Source: Stenomitos rutilans HA7619-LM2 (GTDB lineage Bacteria > Cyanobacteriota > Cyanobacteriia > Leptolyngbyales > Leptolyngbyaceae). Taken from it: 64,000 bases of DNA. The notes beneath the pieces were generated by a model that was given only the letters and a program-made list of their open reading frames with translations, was not told where the DNA came from and searched no databases. Positions 62,380 to 64,000 of this stretch are shown one piece after another. Position numbers and translations under genes: made by a program. Each line of letters begins with the position of its first letter. The first letter of the stretch is position 1. The DNA is taken from contig JAHHIE010000003.1 of assembly GCA_019358945.1 (NCBI GenBank), positions 1-64,000 on the forward strand, written 5' to 3'.

Positions 62380-63039
62380 TCAGGAAATATACTGCACGAC
62401 TTCCTCTACTGGGTAACGGACTTTCGGTAAGGCAGCGTTTTTGTCATCGTCTGCTCGATAGCCAGTCGCACAGACCACCACAGAAGCATAGCCCAAGTCA
62501 CTTAACCCCAGCACTTCGTCGTACTTAGGGGGATTAAAGCCCTCGATCGGACACGTATCAATGCCCAGGAGTGCCGCACTGGTCATAAACTGGCCTAGTG
62601 CAATGTAAACTTGCCGTTTTGACCATTCATCAATGTCAAGCGGATAAGGTGGCTTTTCCAAGAAGCCATTGATGACCTTCGCAAACCCTTGCAGGTTCTC
62701 AACGGGCACATGGCGCACGGTAGAAATGTTCTGCATGTAGCGATCAACATCAGCCGTACTCAGATCCTTCTTAAAGGCCAGTACCAACAGGTGAGAGGCA
62801 TCCACCACCTGAGTTTGACCCCAGGTATGCTCAACTAACTGCTGCCGAACAGCCGGGTCGGTAATCACAAAAAACTTCCACGGCTGTAGCCCAAACGACG
62901 ACGGAGCCAGTACCAGGCTTTCTACTAAAGTCTGCCAAAGGTCTTCCCCAATCTTCTTCGTCGCATCGAACTTCTTAGTTGCGTAACGCCACTGTAACTG
63001 TTGAAGTAACTGCTCAGTCGAAACCACAGCGCTGCTCAT
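62380..63039 (-). CDS. NAD(P)H-dependent nitroreductase-family oxidoreductase
   Basis: The 219-residue flavoprotein resembles NfsB/YdgI-type FMN oxidoreductases. The N-terminus LLQQLQWRYATKKFD holds the FMN-phosphate-binding basic residues, LAPSSFGLQPWKFFVIT is the conserved flavin segment, and CATGYRADDD lies near the C-terminus. It would reduce quinones, nitro compounds or similar with NAD(P)H. An SDR gene follows 6 bp downstream, suggesting a shared redox role, possibly stress-induced, though nothing in the promoter shows this. Confidence 0.9.
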   Translation of the reverse strand: MSSAVVSTEQLLQQLQWRYATKKFDATKKIGEDLWQTLVESLVLAPSSFGLQPWKFFVITDPAVRQQLVEHTWGQTQVVDASHLLVLAFKKDLSTADVDRYMQNISTVRHVPVENLQGFAKVINGFLEKPPYPLDIDEWSKRQVYIALGQFMTSAALLGIDTCPIEGFNPPKYDEVLGLSDLGYASVVVCATGYRADDDKNAALPKVRYPVEEVVQYIS

Positions 63040-63340
63040 ATATGTCGTTCTGTAAAGGCACTCTGATTATAGCGGACGCGAAATAATTTACTAGAGGCTG
63101 TCATCAATGACTCATACACATGACTTGCAGCAGGGGTTCCAGTCCCTAGCCTTGCTTGTTAGAGCGGGCGCAGTAAGATTGGTACGCAAGTTTCTGAGCT
63201 TAATTGAGGACGCGCCCTTGGGCCAGAATGTCAAAGTAACGATTGACGACAGGCAGTTAGGGGATTCTGGAGAGCACGATCGTCCCTGATCGGTATTTCC
63301 GACGATTTGAGTTTCGCTTGGACATTAGAGTCCAGCGAGT
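63040..63340. other. Spacer between nitroreductase and M48 peptidase genes
   Basis: No gene is seen. A short imperfect hairpin (CGCTTGGAC at 63315-63323 with GTCCAGCG at 63330-63337) lies just beyond the M48 stop codon (63341-63343) and may end its transcription. A tRNA-like look of this stretch is rejected. Confidence 0.4.
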
Positions 63341-64000
63341 CTACCAATTTCGCCAACCACCTGAAGGTTTTGCGTCCGCTTGAGCCTGGATAGGACGACG
63401 TTGGAGCAGTGACTGATACTCCTGGCTGCTGGCCCAACGATCAATTTCGCGCGCCCGCAGCACAGGGACGGGATGGGTCAGTTGAGCCGTCATCGCCTGC
63501 TTGAGCAGGTCACCAAGCTGGTCGTTACTGATGTCGTCATAGGCCCGTGCCTGAGCGAGAAACGCATCGAGATTCAGCTTTCCCGCAAGGGTCGGCGAAC
63601 CACCTGCCAGCTTCATGAGAACAGAACTCACGACTTTGGGGTTTTGAATCGCCAAAAGCGCCGCTCGATCGCAGGTAAATTCGGCACAGCGTACCCATTC
63701 TAAAATTTGCGCTTGGAGTGATTGCGCGATCGCGCCGCCCAGCGTCGGTAACTGCCCTGCTGCCAACACCAAGATATTTGCCAATGTTAAATAAACACCA
63801 TGTTCACACTTCAAATGCCCTAGCTCGTGGGCGATGACAGCCTGGATCTCTTCTTGGGTCAACAGCTCAAGCAGCGAGGTATGGACGACAATGAAGGGCT
63901 GCTTACCGCGCATCGCAAACGTGTAGGCATTCGGTACAGGATGCTGCCGCACATAAAGATTGGGCGGCTCTAAATCCAGCACTTTGCAGGCTTCCAGCAG
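63341..64000 (-). CDS. M48 family metallopeptidase (5' end outside window)
   Basis: The frame is open to the window edge and covers about 219 C-terminal residues. It contains the zinc-binding HELGH motif in EEIQAVIAHELGHLKCEHG, a conserved downstream CAEFTCDRAAL (third zinc ligand Glu), and VVHTSLLELL, typical of M48 peptidases (HtpX/Ste24-like). A membrane helix may follow HELGH (LTLANILVLAAGQL). The C-terminus ends SGGWRNW. M48 proteins degrade misfolded membrane proteins. The start is not in the window. Confidence 0.9.
   Translation of the reverse strand: MLEACKVLDLEPPNLYVRQHPVPNAYTFAMRGKQPFIVVHTSLLELLTQEEIQAVIAHELGHLKCEHGVYLTLANILVLAAGQLPTLGGAIAQSLQAQILEWVRCAEFTCDRAALLAIQNPKVVSSVLMKLAGGSPTLAGKLNLDAFLAQARAYDDISNDQLGDLLKQAMTAQLTHPVPVLRAREIDRWASSQEYQSLLQRRPIQAQADAKPSGGWRNW

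Noticed and set aside
63300-63362. tRNA-Leu-like stretch on the minus strand (AATTGGTAGAC followed by a GGAC/GTCC stem)
   Set aside because: The D-arm-like part is the coding end of the M48 gene (Trp-Arg-Asn-Trp-stop). The anticodon loop would have 6 nt and there is no T-arm or acceptor stem.

Overview
The window is chromosomal DNA of a cyanobacterium. It carries orange carotenoid protein and its recovery protein, chlorophyll synthase, the cytochrome b6f subunit PetP and the phylloquinone methyltransferase MenG. GCGATCGC-type palindromes are very frequent, and several families of short heptamer repeats sit between genes, as is common in filamentous (Leptolyngbya/Oscillatoria-like) lineages. 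That lineage placement is an inference.

Layout. 1-8.8 kb: end of an unknown gene, a DUF1345 membrane protein, a lipoprotein HtrA/Deg protease, glycogen debranching enzyme GlgX, CobU, a trypsin-co-occurring-domain protein, an Rrf2 regulator and a small WD40 protein, separated by repeat-rich spacers. 8.8-12.4 kb: a divergent MarR regulator facing an operon of a DMT permease, a GST, an NTF2-like protein and an FMN azoreductase, which looks like a quinone/electrophile stress unit. 12.9-18.1 kb (minus strand): a haem-copper oxidase whose subunit II lacks most CuA ligands, i.e. the cyanobacterial alternative respiratory terminal oxidase (ARTO) type, preceded by two DUF2231 membrane proteins and a small membrane protein. 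18.2-20 kb: an IS5-type remnant and small genes.

20.1-36.5 kb is an accessory block rich in signal-transducing NTPases. It holds an HTH/NB-ARC/14-WD40 protein, a RelBE-type toxin-antitoxin pair, a SIMPL protein, a fossil copy of the 3' end of the WD40 gene, the photoprotection pair ocp-frp with a convergent LuxR-type regulator, an HTH-TIR-AAA protein, a secreted TPS-domain protein, and a membrane-anchored AAA/14-WD40 protein. The last three genes form a same-strand cassette and are the best candidate here for an undescribed conflict or signalling system.

36.5-64 kb: small membrane proteins with a Crp-like regulator, a two-component system with a divergent 39-codon ORF, a PLP lyase-like protein, a delta-9 type desaturase, ProA, an SbcD-like phosphoesterase, an orphan urea carboxylase, a class A penicillin-binding protein, ChlG, an ArsA/Get3-like ATPase, PetP, HisF, a receiver-GAF protein, MenG, a DUF445 protein, a CDP-alcohol phosphatidyltransferase-like protein, an SDR, a nitroreductase-family protein and the 3' part of an M48 peptidase. 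I found no tRNA, rRNA or CRISPR array.
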